DNA of 38,117 nucleotides from Mucilaginibacter sp. (GTDB taxonomy: Bacteria; Bacteroidota; Bacteroidia; Sphingobacteriales; Sphingobacteriaceae). This document shows positions 8,596-17,567 of this stretch, piece after piece. The stretch's first letter is position 1. Every line of letters starts with the position of its first letter. The stretch is from positions 1-38,117 of the forward strand of contig NZ_JAQBOI010000083.1 of assembly GCF_028288105.1 (NCBI RefSeq). Direction: 5' to 3'. The translations under genes were made by a program, and so were the position numbers. Under the pieces are notes generated by a model, which had not been told where the DNA came from, ran no database searches, and saw only the letters and a program-made list of their open reading frames with translations.

Positions 8596-9303
8596 TTGAA
8601 AGTTAATTTAAAAAATAATACGCCGGTCGTTAATTTGAGCACTATCGACCCGGAGGATGTAGGTGATGTTTTACTAAAGATCGAAAGATCGTTCAATATC
8701 AGATTCACAGACGAGGACCTTAAACATATTAAAACCTTTGGCGCACTATGCGATCTTGTGGTTGAAAAGGTTAAACAGGTACAAAGTGACAGCTGCACAA
8801 CCCAACAGGCTTTCTACAAATTGCGTAATGCAATTAATGCTAAAAAGCCTATTGAAAAATGCGACCTTAAGCCACAAACAAAACTTTGTGAACTTTTCCC
8901 CCGCGATAACCGCATTGAGGTTGTAGCAGATATGGAAGCCGAAATGGGCTTACACGTTAACCTGCTGCAGCCAAAGCGATGGATAGTTTATGGCTTTACC
9001 GGCTTACTGCTGGCAGCGATAGCATTATCGTTCTTTAATAATATTGCAGGGTTTATTGTAACTGGTATTGCTATAACAGGATTAATACTTGCAGGTAAAT
9101 TTGGTAAAGAACTAAAGGTGAAAACCCTTGGCGATTTGGCCGAGAAAATTGCCCGCGAGCATTATTTAAGCTGCCGCCGCAATGCATCAACCGTTAACCG
9201 TACCGAGGTAGCCGAAAAAGTAAAAGAGCTTTTTGCCGATTACCTTCATGTAGAACCCTACCGCTTTAAGAAAAGAAGTAAGGTTTGCATAAGTAACACA
9301 TAA
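8596..9303 (+). CDS. Membrane protein with degenerate acyl-carrier-protein-like segments
   Basis: TTG start; VLLKIERSFNIRFTDEDLKHIKTFGALCDLVVEKV resembles ACP helices II-IV; central two-TM hairpin; later KTLGDLAEKI and EVAEKVKELFADYLHVEPYRF resemble ACP helices IV and I. Confidence 0.6.
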   Translation: MKVNLKNNTPVVNLSTIDPEDVGDVLLKIERSFNIRFTDEDLKHIKTFGALCDLVVEKVKQVQSDSCTTQQAFYKLRNAINAKKPIEKCDLKPQTKLCELFPRDNRIEVVADMEAEMGLHVNLLQPKRWIVYGFTGLLLAAIALSFFNNIAGFIVTGIAITGLILAGKFGKELKVKTLGDLAEKIAREHYLSCRRNASTVNRTEVAEKVKELFADYLHVEPYRFKKRSKVCISNT

Positions 9304-9306
9304 TTC

Positions 9307-9340
9307 AAAAAAGGGGATAGCCAAAGCTATCCCCTTTTTT
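9307..9340. terminator. Bidirectional intrinsic terminator
   Basis: AAAAAAGGGGATAGC CAAA GCTATCCCCTTTTTT: 15-bp stem, lying between convergent CDSs. Confidence 0.9.
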
Positions 9341-9411
9341 GTTTCTCCATTGCCATGATATTCGCAGTAAAGAATATATCCACCAGTGCGTGAGTATCGT
9401 GCCTGATTTGA

Positions 9412-10947
9412 TTATTTCGTCATGTCCTTTACCATAAATTCCAGAGCGGCTTTATCTGCCAACGTTTTAGCTATGGGTTTTTCGCCCAGATACATTACCT
9501 GATTGGTAGTATTGCTATAAATCGGCCATATCGGCAAGCCCTCACCGTTGGGATTACCCGTTTTAGCAAAATTTACCCAGTAGGATGACATTATATCTGC
9601 CAATTGCCCGTCGATAGGTTCAAACGGGCGGTTCAAAAATTTAAGGTTATTAAATACATAAGCTACCTCCCCGGTATGGAAGGCACCGTATTTTACAAAA
9701 TCTGCCGTGGCGGGTAGCCGGCGGGTAAAACGGTAAAGGTAAACCTTAGTTTTATTCTTCACACTTTGCTGATTCACCCAACTATAATTTTGCACGCCGA
9801 ACATCTGGTCGCGCGACATCCTTATCTGTGATCTTTCTGCTTCGGCATCTGTTGTTCCGGGGTAAAGCTTTAAAACTTCCGGGGCTTTATTACCGAAACG
9901 CTTTGTAATCCCGGTGGTGTAATCGGCAGCGTTTTTTATAGCGCCAATAAAAGCATCATCTTCGTTCCAACCGGTAAGCAACGGAACCTGGTTCTCTTTA
10001 TTCGCGGCAAAAATATCTGCTGGTACCTGCGGTAAAAAGTATCCATCTATAATTGGGCGAAAATTGTTTTGTTTAAGCAATTCCTCGACCGGTAGCTTTC
10101 TAAGATCGGCAAGTGTTGCTGCGTGTAGTTCCCCGGCGGTTATTACCCCGCCTTTTTCAGCTTCGGTTAAAGAAACACCGCTACCTTTACCCGGCAACAT
10201 GTGCGCACCACTTTCGGCAATAGCTTTGCTGAAATAGCCTTTGGCTAATGGCGATGCTACTAAGTAGTTAACCCCAAAAGAGCCTGCCGACTGCCCCGCG
10301 ATAGTTACATTATTGGGGTCGCCGCCAAAGGCAGCAATATTTTTCTGCACCCATTTTAGGGCTGCCAGCATATCCATTAAACCATAGTTGCCAGATGCAT
10401 GATTGGGCGATTCTTTGGTCAGCTCGGGATGGGCGAGGAACCCCAGGATGCCAACCCGGTATGGGACACTCACTAATATCACACCCTTTTTGGCCAGCGC
10501 TTCACCATCATAAATAGGCACATTGGTGCCGCCGCTTACAAAGCCGCCACCATAGATCCATACTATAACAGGTCTTTTTTCGGCAGGCGTTTTTGCCCCT
10601 GTCCATACGTTCAGGTACAGGCAATCTTCACTTAGCGGTTCATCCTTTATCAGAAACTCGCGGGTGTAAACCCCAAATTCGTTTGGTTTGCCCTGTATGG
10701 GGCTTTTAGAAAACTCGGTACATGCTTTAACGCCATTCCAGGGCGCTACCGATTGTGGCGCTTTCCAGCGTAGCTCGCCAATAGGCGGGGCAGCAAATGG
10801 GATCCCCTTAAATATATGAACGCTATTATCGCTGCTCACGCTGCCTGATATTTTACCGGCATCGGTTTGTACTACATTCAAAGCGGTTTGCGCGATGGAA
10901 TATAAAGTAGATAGCAGGATGAGTGATAAAGTTAGTATCCGTTTCAT
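9412..10947 (-). CDS. Carboxylesterase type B family protein, secreted
   Basis: Signal peptide; IFKGIPFAAPPIGELRWKAPQ, SEDCLYLNVWTG, GQSAGSFG nucleophile elbow, FHTGEVAYVF. Confidence 0.93.
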   Translation of the reverse strand: MKRILTLSLILLSTLYSIAQTALNVVQTDAGKISGSVSSDNSVHIFKGIPFAAPPIGELRWKAPQSVAPWNGVKACTEFSKSPIQGKPNEFGVYTREFLIKDEPLSEDCLYLNVWTGAKTPAEKRPVIVWIYGGGFVSGGTNVPIYDGEALAKKGVILVSVPYRVGILGFLAHPELTKESPNHASGNYGLMDMLAALKWVQKNIAAFGGDPNNVTIAGQSAGSFGVNYLVASPLAKGYFSKAIAESGAHMLPGKGSGVSLTEAEKGGVITAGELHAATLADLRKLPVEELLKQNNFRPIIDGYFLPQVPADIFAANKENQVPLLTGWNEDDAFIGAIKNAADYTTGITKRFGNKAPEVLKLYPGTTDAEAERSQIRMSRDQMFGVQNYSWVNQQSVKNKTKVYLYRFTRRLPATADFVKYGAFHTGEVAYVFNNLKFLNRPFEPIDGQLADIMSSYWVNFAKTGNPNGEGLPIWPIYSNTTNQVMYLGEKPIAKTLADKAALEFMVKDMTK

Positions 10948-10961
10948 AGTTTAAATTTTTT

Positions 10962-11077
10962 ACTACAGAGGACACAGAGATAAAAGCACAGAGATCACTG
11001 AGATTTTATTTTTTTTTCAGTTTACTCTTTTGTCTTTCTCCATTTACTCTGTGCAACCTCAGTGACCTCTGTGGTTA
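10962..11077. repeat. Intergenic inverted repeat of the CAGAGG..CACAGAG type
   Basis: Arm 1 ACTACAGAGGACACAGAGATAAAAGCACAGAG; reverse complement of arm 2 is AACCACAGAGGTCACTGAGGTTGCACAGAGT. Confidence 0.65.
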
Positions 11078-11101
11078 ATTCTATAATTAATATAAAGCAA
11101 T

Positions 11102-13432
11102 TTACGGTTTTGCTGTTGCTTTATTATACTTTGCTGTACGGGCATCTTTTATAACACCTTTCCAGTTCAATCCGTAGCCAAAATCATATATGTGCCCTTC
11201 AGAATCGGTGTAGCATTTCATATCGTGCGGTACATCTTCATATTGGGCCTCTACTACTTTCATATCCAGCGGCATTTGCAACGGTAGTAAGGCAGATGGT
11301 TCTGCTTTACCTGTAAGGATATCTAAACTTGCCTGCCCCTGTACGCCAAAATTGGCAATTATCGCGTTAGCTTGTTTTTCCAGTTCGGCAAAAACCATAG
11401 GGTTGTTAAGGTTCACCGAAACAATAACCGGTTTGCCCTTCATTTTTGCATAAGTATCGGTCACCATAGCCAGATCGGTAACGTTGGTTGATGTTTCTGA
11501 TTTGTTTTTATAACTACGGTTGGTGAATGTCTCCAAAGGGTCGCCACCGGCAAGGCTGTTCTCGCGGGCCGTTTCGGCAGTGTATTTACTATACTGTAAC
11601 GATACCGGCAAATAGCCGTTCCCGCCGTTTTTAGCATCGTCGCCATCGTAACCACCGTGCCCAATAGGGCTGTCAATAAATACCAGCGCGTAATCGGCCT
11701 CATCAGGGTTTTCGGTCACTTTAAAATATTTCTTAACCGTTTCCATATTTACCGGGTATTCCAGTTTTTCGGGGGTTACCATCCCCAGGAAATTCTTACC
11801 TGCCGGAGTGAATTTTTTGGGGACATAAACAGCTTTGCCTGTTTGCAATGGCAATATGTTTGCCTTATTCTTCAGCATTACAATTGATTTTAGCTGGGCC
11901 TGATAGCCTGCAGCCATAAAATCAGCGTTGCCCACGGTTTTCTTAGTTATTTCAGGGTCAAGGTACGGGTTCTCAAATAATCCCGTACGGAAAATACCCC
12001 TCAATAAGCGTACTGCAGATTGCTCAAACCTTGCCCGCATAAAAGGTTCGCCGTGTTCTTTAACACCCATTTGGTAGGCTTCTAACACCGGTGCAGCATC
12101 ATTATTGCCTCCGAACTGGTCAACGCCTGCCATTAAAATTTTGTAATGTCGCTGGGCAATGGTAGCTTTTTCCATCCCCCATGATTTACCTGATAAAAAG
12201 CTATTGATAACCGTTTCATCGCCGGTAACCAGCCAGTCGGTACAAACCACACCATCGTATTTATACTTGTTGCGCAGCAGGTCGGTAATAATGTATTTGT
12301 TGTAATTGTTGGCCACGTTCTCGTGGTTTTTAGTATCCTGGTTAAATGATATGGTATAATATGGCATCACCGCGGCAGCCATACCCGTTTTACTGGCAAG
12401 TTTAAACGCTCCTTGTGTAAAAGGTATTAGTGCTTCGTTAAAATTATTGCCTGGGTACACAGCATATTTACCAAAACCATAATGCGCATCGCGGCCACCC
12501 TCGCCCGCGCCGCCACCCGGCCAGTGTTTCACCATGGCGTTAACGCTGTTATAGCCCCAACCATTGGCCAGTTCTTTTGTACCGGTTGATGTTTGAAAAC
12601 CATCTATATAGGCACGTGCCATATCTGCCGCCAGTTGTGGATCCTCGCCAAAGGTGCCGCTTACACGGTTCCAGCGTGGGTCTGTAGCGATGTCAACCTG
12701 TGGGGATAAAGCCGTAGCGATGCCCAATGCGCGGTATTCCTGCGCGGCTATATGCCCAAAGTTTTGGGTAACCGATGGATCGAACGTTGCCGCCATACCC
12801 AACGAGCCCGGCCACATAGAAATATTACCGCCCGCACCCGCGTTAAACTCGGCTGTAGCCAGTGTGCCATGGCGCGGATCGGAGCTGTTGTTAGCCGGGA
12901 TACCCAGGCCAATGCCCTCTACAAAGGCTTGCGCGGTGTTATTCCATTTTGCGGCAACCTCCGGGCTTTGTACCGATGTAATAAGTACGTGGCGTACATT
13001 ATCCTTTTCTAAAAATTGCTTTTGCTGATCAGATAGGTCAAAGGGATTTACACCACTTTCAGCAAATGGCTTACCACCGTAAGTTCCGACAAATGGCCCA
13101 ACCGGGATAGAAGGGATCATCTGGTGGCGACTGTAAAGCATTAGCCCCGCAATTTGCTCAATGCTCATTTTTGAGGCGAGGTCTTTGGCGCGTACATCAA
13201 CAGGCAAACGCCAGTCTTCGTACTTATCAAGTTTGCCGTTTTTGTTCAGGTCTTTAAAAGCCAAACCATCAACAGTTAATATTTTAACCCCCGATATGGT
13301 TGAATAGCCCAGGCTTTGGCCGCCTTTATTGGTTACAAAAGCAATGTTGCCTGCCTTAGTTTCGGTCCATTTGGTTTGTGCGGATACAACGCATGGCAGC
13401 AATGCCAGCAGCAATAGGTAATTTTTTTTCAT
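11102..13432 (-). CDS. Glycoside hydrolase family 3 (beta-glucosidase-like), secreted
   Basis: Signal peptide; DLNKNGKLDKYEDWRLP; DPRHGT; SGTFGEDPQLAADMARAYIDGFQ; VKHWPGGGAGEGGRDAH; VVCTDW. Confidence 0.93.
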   Translation of the reverse strand: MKKNYLLLLALLPCVVSAQTKWTETKAGNIAFVTNKGGQSLGYSTISGVKILTVDGLAFKDLNKNGKLDKYEDWRLPVDVRAKDLASKMSIEQIAGLMLYSRHQMIPSIPVGPFVGTYGGKPFAESGVNPFDLSDQQKQFLEKDNVRHVLITSVQSPEVAAKWNNTAQAFVEGIGLGIPANNSSDPRHGTLATAEFNAGAGGNISMWPGSLGMAATFDPSVTQNFGHIAAQEYRALGIATALSPQVDIATDPRWNRVSGTFGEDPQLAADMARAYIDGFQTSTGTKELANGWGYNSVNAMVKHWPGGGAGEGGRDAHYGFGKYAVYPGNNFNEALIPFTQGAFKLASKTGMAAAVMPYYTISFNQDTKNHENVANNYNKYIITDLLRNKYKYDGVVCTDWLVTGDETVINSFLSGKSWGMEKATIAQRHYKILMAGVDQFGGNNDAAPVLEAYQMGVKEHGEPFMRARFEQSAVRLLRGIFRTGLFENPYLDPEITKKTVGNADFMAAGYQAQLKSIVMLKNKANILPLQTGKAVYVPKKFTPAGKNFLGMVTPEKLEYPVNMETVKKYFKVTENPDEADYALVFIDSPIGHGGYDGDDAKNGGNGYLPVSLQYSKYTAETARENSLAGGDPLETFTNRSYKNKSETSTNVTDLAMVTDTYAKMKGKPVIVSVNLNNPMVFAELEKQANAIIANFGVQGQASLDILTGKAEPSALLPLQMPLDMKVVEAQYEDVPHDMKCYTDSEGHIYDFGYGLNWKGVIKDARTAKYNKATAKP

Positions 13433-13684
13433 AAAATACTTTTTCAGCTTTAGAGCGGTTCCCCATAAAAGCGTTGTGGCCTGTATGGTATAATTGGTTA
13501 TTGCACTGACAGTTCTGAGTTATTGTGTCATAACTACACAATACTAAATATTATAATTTAAAATAGCAAACGTCAAAATATTTATAACAATTTTAAAACA
13601 CAGTGTCGCATTGTTGCCTGTTTTGCCGTAAGTTTTTAGATAGAATCAGAAACTTTTCCTAATTCTTTAGCCCCTCCTCTACTT

Positions 13685-13948
13685 ATGAAATTAGAAAATT
13701 GCAGGATCTGCGGTACCGCATTCGCTTCAAAATATGTTTTTAAAGAAATGATGTTTGGGATGCGCGATGAATTTCTATATGGTGAATGCCCCAATTGCGG
13801 CAACATTCAGATAATGGAAGTGCCCGATACGCGTGAAGGGTATCCGTTTGAGCAAATGTTCACAATAGCTGCATTTAACAATATGGCGGCTATTTTAAAT
13901 GATAACCAACGGGGCGATGCCGCAAGGTTTTATTTGTATAAGAATTAA
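13685..13948 (+). CDS. Small zinc-ribbon protein resembling the N-terminal zinc ribbon of class I SAM methyltransferases
   Basis: NCRICGTAFASKYVFKEMMFGMRDEFLYGECPNCGNIQIMEVPD: CxxC...CxxC with MMFGxRDEF; stops at 87 aa with no methyltransferase domain. Confidence 0.65.
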   Translation: MKLENCRICGTAFASKYVFKEMMFGMRDEFLYGECPNCGNIQIMEVPDTREGYPFEQMFTIAAFNNMAAILNDNQRGDAARFYLYKN

Positions 13949-14018
13949 ATGTTTTCCATGTCGGAATTTACCCGCTAAATGGTCGCATTAACACCCCATT
14001 GGTATGTAAAAACGCCCT

Positions 14019-14026
14019 TATATTTG
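14019..14026 (+). promoter_or_regulatory. -7 element TATATTTG upstream of VOC gene
   Basis: TATATTTG 31 nt upstream of the ATG; TTG at 13999-14001 is a possible -33 (17-nt spacer, slightly short). Confidence 0.45.
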
Positions 14027-14056
14027 ATTATCATTAACCATTAAAACTAAATAACA

Positions 14057-14464
14057 ATGACCAAGGAATTATGGATGAACCTGCCGGTGAAGAATATTAA
14101 CCGCTCAAAGGAGTTTTTTTCAAGTATAGGGTTTGGTATTAAAGACGGCAGCACGGATACCTCTGTTGCTATATCGGTGAGTGAAAAGAATATTATTGTA
14201 ATGCTTTTCCAGGAGGATGTATTTAAGCAGTTTGCCCAAAATGGATTGGCAGATACCTCAAAAACTACAGAAGTGCTGTTTAGTTTTGGCGCTGAAAGCC
14301 GCGAGGAGGTAGACGAAGTGGCCAAAAAAGTAACCGCTGCGGGGGGCAATCTTTTTGCACCGCCTGCCGAAATACAAGGCTGGATGTATGGCTGCGCTTT
14401 TGCCGACCTTGACGGCCACCGCTGGAACGCGCTGTTCATGGATATGAGCAAGCAAGGAAAATAG
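14057..14464 (+). CDS. VOC (glyoxalase/bleomycin resistance-like) family protein
   Basis: ELWMNLPVKNINRSKEFFSSIGF...GCAFADLDGHRWNALFMD. Confidence 0.88.
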   Translation: MTKELWMNLPVKNINRSKEFFSSIGFGIKDGSTDTSVAISVSEKNIIVMLFQEDVFKQFAQNGLADTSKTTEVLFSFGAESREEVDEVAKKVTAAGGNLFAPPAEIQGWMYGCAFADLDGHRWNALFMDMSKQGK

Positions 14465-14494
14465 CTATATTTAAATAGCAAACCAATCACAACC

Positions 14495-14865
14495 ATGAAT
14501 AAACCCAAAGATGTTGATGAGTACATTGGCAGTTTCCCTGCCGATGTACAACAAAAGCTGCAGCAAATGCGGGATGCTATAAAAAGCGCTGCCCCGCATA
14601 CGCAGGAAATTATAAGCTATGGCATGCCGGCCTATAAACAGCATGGCAACCTGGTTTACTTCGGCGCAGCAAAAAACCATCTTGGCTTTTATCCCGGTGC
14701 TGCTGTCATAGCACACTTAAAGCTGAACTGGCGGCTTATAAAGGCGCAAAGGGTTCTGTTCAGTTCCCGTACAATAAGCCTATGCCCCTGGATATAGTTG
14801 TTAAAATTGTAGCATTCAGGATAGCGGAAGATGAGGAACGGGCATGGGCGAAAAAGAAAAAGTAG
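14495..14865 (+). pseudogene. DUF1801 (YdhG-like) protein, interrupted by a frameshift
   Basis: Frame 1 reads MNKPKDVDEYIGSFPADVQQKLQQMRDAIKSAAPHTQEIISYGMPAYKQHGNLVYFGAAKNHLGFYPGAAVIA; from about 14713 the -1 frame continues the family: KAELAAYKGAKGSVQFPYNKPMPLDIVVKIVAFRIAEDEERAWAKKKK*. Confidence 0.8.
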
Positions 14866-14908
14866 CTAATAAACAAGCTTTTAACTTAAATGCAACGTTA
14901 ATAATGTT

Positions 14909-14943
14909 AAAAAAATCAAAGTAAAATATGCTTTGATTTTTTT
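14909..14943 (+). terminator. Intrinsic-terminator-like hairpin
   Basis: AAAAAAATCAAAG / CTTTGATTTTTTT, 13-bp stem (14909-14921, 14931-14943) ending 14 nt before the next ATG. Confidence 0.75.
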
Positions 14944-14957
14944 ATTTTCATAGCCTT

Positions 14958-17567
14958 ATGCAAAAAGGCCCTATCACGCTGCTAACCTTCTTTATTGTAC
15001 TGCTACAAACTGTTCTTACAAATTTTGGGTATGCAGCGCAACCTGTTGTCCATATATCTCCTAAACCGGTTTGGCTTAATACTTATAAAGCATACGATAA
15101 AAAAGTATCTTCCAGAAATATTACTAATGGATATTTTTATCAGGTATTTGAAGAGCAGTTACATGTTGAAAAGCAGGCCGACTATACGCACATCATTAAA
15201 GAAATTGTTTCAGAAGCGGGTATCCAGAATGGATCATCAATAAATATTGGGTTCGACCCATCTTTTGAAAAGCTTGATGTTCATGAGATAACTGTTTGGC
15301 GCAATAATAAGCCGGAAAAACGCTTATCAGCCAAGTCATTTAAAATTCTTGCTGATGAAAAAGAACTATCAAGGTTTATTTACCAGGGCAGCTATTCTGC
15401 CTATTGTATATTAGATGATATACGTAAAGGCGACAGGATAGAATATTCATACACCATAACCGGCCGAAACCCCATATTTAACAACAAATTTTTCCGGGAT
15501 TTGTATTTTCAATCATCTGTGCCATTTGCGCATGTGTATAAATCCATTTTGGTATCGCCATCGCGCAAGCTAAATTTTAAATCGTTTAATAAAACACCGC
15601 AGGTATCTGTTTCAACAAAGGGCGGCCTTACCAATTACGAGTGGAATGCTTACCAGGTTATGCCTGTAGAGTATTTTGATAACCAACCCGGTTGGTATAA
15701 TAATTACGCTTATATACAGGTAAGTGATTACAGCAGCTGGAAAGAAGTTACCGATTGGGCTTTAAGCGTTAACCCGGTTGTACCTATAACTAATGGAAAA
15801 CTGGCCGTGCAAGTTGCCGGACTAAAAGCTGCAACGAAAGGCGATAAAGAAAAATATTTTAGAGGCGCCGTGAAAATGGTGCAGGACGAGGTAAGGTATA
15901 TGGGGATAGAGATGGGCGAATACTCGCATCGGGCAAATAGCCCCGAAAAGGTATTTAACCAGCGCTATGGCGATTGCAAGGATAAATCGTTACTGCTGGC
16001 ATCTGTTTTAAGGGCCGGGGGCATCGAGGCCCAAATGGTGCTGGTAAACTCGGGGATAGACGGCGGTATTGATAAATTTATACCAACGCCCAACGCATTT
16101 AACCATGCTGTTGTTGTAGCTAATATAAATAACAAACAGGTTTGGGTAGATGCTACCATTGCATATCAACGTGGTACAGGTACTAATATTTACTTCCCTG
16201 GATATGGGAAAGGCCTTGTGCTAAAACCCGATAATAACGGACTGACTACCATTATACCGGTTAAAACAGGGAAGATAGATGTGCAGGAAAGATTTACTGT
16301 AACTGATGAAAAAGCTAAAGTGCCACTTACCGTAACTACGGTATATACTTTAAACGAGGCTGATAAAATGAGGGACAGGCTTGCATCGTCAAGTATGAGT
16401 GAAACGGAGAAAAATTACCTTACTTATTATACCAAAATACACCCCAAAATTGAACAAACCGATTCTATTACCGTAATTGACGATGAGGAAAATAATAAGG
16501 TTACTACCATTGAGCATTATTTAATAAGCGATCTGTTAAAAAAAGGTAAAGAGACCGGCCGTTTTGAAGCCGGGTTTTATGCAAACTATATTAACGATCA
16601 GCTACCCGTTATTCCTAATAAAGCTGTAAGCCCTGTAGCATTGTCTTTTCCGTTAAATGTTAATTACACCATACAGATAGTTATGCCCAATGGCTGGAAT
16701 ATTGAAGAGGAGCATAATGAAATAAAACGCGATGCCTATATTTTTAAGTCACAATCATCGGCAGAAAACGATACCCTGTCTTTAAACTACCAGCTTACCT
16801 ATTTAAAAGATTTTATCCCTCTAAATAAGCTGGATGAAACTCGCGATGACGCGAAGAAAATTTCAGATAACGAACTATCTTATAGCTTCACCTTCACGCC
16901 AGATGTTTCCAAAGTGCCCTACCACTTTAATTACTGGATGTTTTTGGCCGTTATGATATTTGCCGCCGGACTGGTAATACAAGCCATACGGATTTATAAG
17001 ACCGAAACTAAAAGCCTGTTGTTTGTACACTGGCGCTACCAGATGCCTATTGGTGGCTGGCTTATTTTAATTGCACTGGGTTTAGCGATAACGCCCCTGG
17101 CTATTTTTGCTACTGTTATAAATAATGACTCCTTTGACCTAAGTAAATGGAACCTGGCTTTGCCCGGGGCATCAAAAGCTGCTTATAAGGCCGCTTTTAC
17201 GTTTGAAGTTATTGGTAATATTTTTTCAATCTGCTATACGTCTTTTTGCTTTTTCCTACTGATAAAACGACGCGATATATTCCCCAAATTTGTGATAGGG
17301 TTATATGCTTATTATGTAGTGTTTCATATTGTGGATTATGTTTTATTACAGGCAGCCGGAGTTAAACTTGATATAGATGATAGTAAGGATATGATGCGGT
17401 CAATGGTAGCGGCGGCCATCTGGATACCGTATTTTATTAAATCGACAAGGGTACAAAAAACCTTTATTATGCCATACCCGGTAAGCAATTATGCGTTTGA
17501 CACCAATGTACAACCACAAACCGGGGTGCATGAACAGGAAATTAGAGAGGATAAATTACCGGGGTAA
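14958..17567 (+). CDS. DUF3857 / transglutaminase-like protein with C-terminal multi-TM (DUF2569-like) region
   Basis: Signal peptide; YGDCKDKSLLLASVLRAGGIEAQMVLVN...AFNHAVV transglutaminase-like core; C-terminal TM helices with MPIGGWLILIALGLAITPL. Confidence 0.85.
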   Translation: MQKGPITLLTFFIVLLQTVLTNFGYAAQPVVHISPKPVWLNTYKAYDKKVSSRNITNGYFYQVFEEQLHVEKQADYTHIIKEIVSEAGIQNGSSINIGFDPSFEKLDVHEITVWRNNKPEKRLSAKSFKILADEKELSRFIYQGSYSAYCILDDIRKGDRIEYSYTITGRNPIFNNKFFRDLYFQSSVPFAHVYKSILVSPSRKLNFKSFNKTPQVSVSTKGGLTNYEWNAYQVMPVEYFDNQPGWYNNYAYIQVSDYSSWKEVTDWALSVNPVVPITNGKLAVQVAGLKAATKGDKEKYFRGAVKMVQDEVRYMGIEMGEYSHRANSPEKVFNQRYGDCKDKSLLLASVLRAGGIEAQMVLVNSGIDGGIDKFIPTPNAFNHAVVVANINNKQVWVDATIAYQRGTGTNIYFPGYGKGLVLKPDNNGLTTIIPVKTGKIDVQERFTVTDEKAKVPLTVTTVYTLNEADKMRDRLASSSMSETEKNYLTYYTKIHPKIEQTDSITVIDDEENNKVTTIEHYLISDLLKKGKETGRFEAGFYANYINDQLPVIPNKAVSPVALSFPLNVNYTIQIVMPNGWNIEEEHNEIKRDAYIFKSQSSAENDTLSLNYQLTYLKDFIPLNKLDETRDDAKKISDNELSYSFTFTPDVSKVPYHFNYWMFLAVMIFAAGLVIQAIRIYKTETKSLLFVHWRYQMPIGGWLILIALGLAITPLAIFATVINNDSFDLSKWNLALPGASKAAYKAAFTFEVIGNIFSICYTSFCFFLLIKRRDIFPKFVIGLYAYYVVFHIVDYVLLQAAGVKLDIDDSKDMMRSMVAAAIWIPYFIKSTRVQKTFIMPYPVSNYAFDTNVQPQTGVHEQEIREDKLPG

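Noticed and set aside
12654-13028. 124-aa and 86-aa plus-strand ORFs inside the GH3 gene
   Set aside because: Antisense shadow ORFs in a GC-richer part of a clear GH3 CDS.
11102-13432. Dockerin/EF-hand-like DLNKNGKLDKYEDWRLP segment as evidence of a cellulosome
   Set aside because: A single such loop after the signal peptide is, to my knowledge, usual in this GH3 subgroup; no cohesin or paired dockerin repeat is present.
9412-13432. Polysaccharide utilisation locus containing esterase and GH3
   Set aside because: No SusC/SusD-like pair, sensor or regulator is present in the window; the CAZymes are scattered among housekeeping genes.
13685-14865. Zinc ribbon, VOC and DUF1801 genes as a compact toxin-antitoxin or defence island
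   Set aside because: No toxin, nuclease or mobile signature; VOC and DUF1801 pairs are common in ordinary Bacteroidetes chromosomes.
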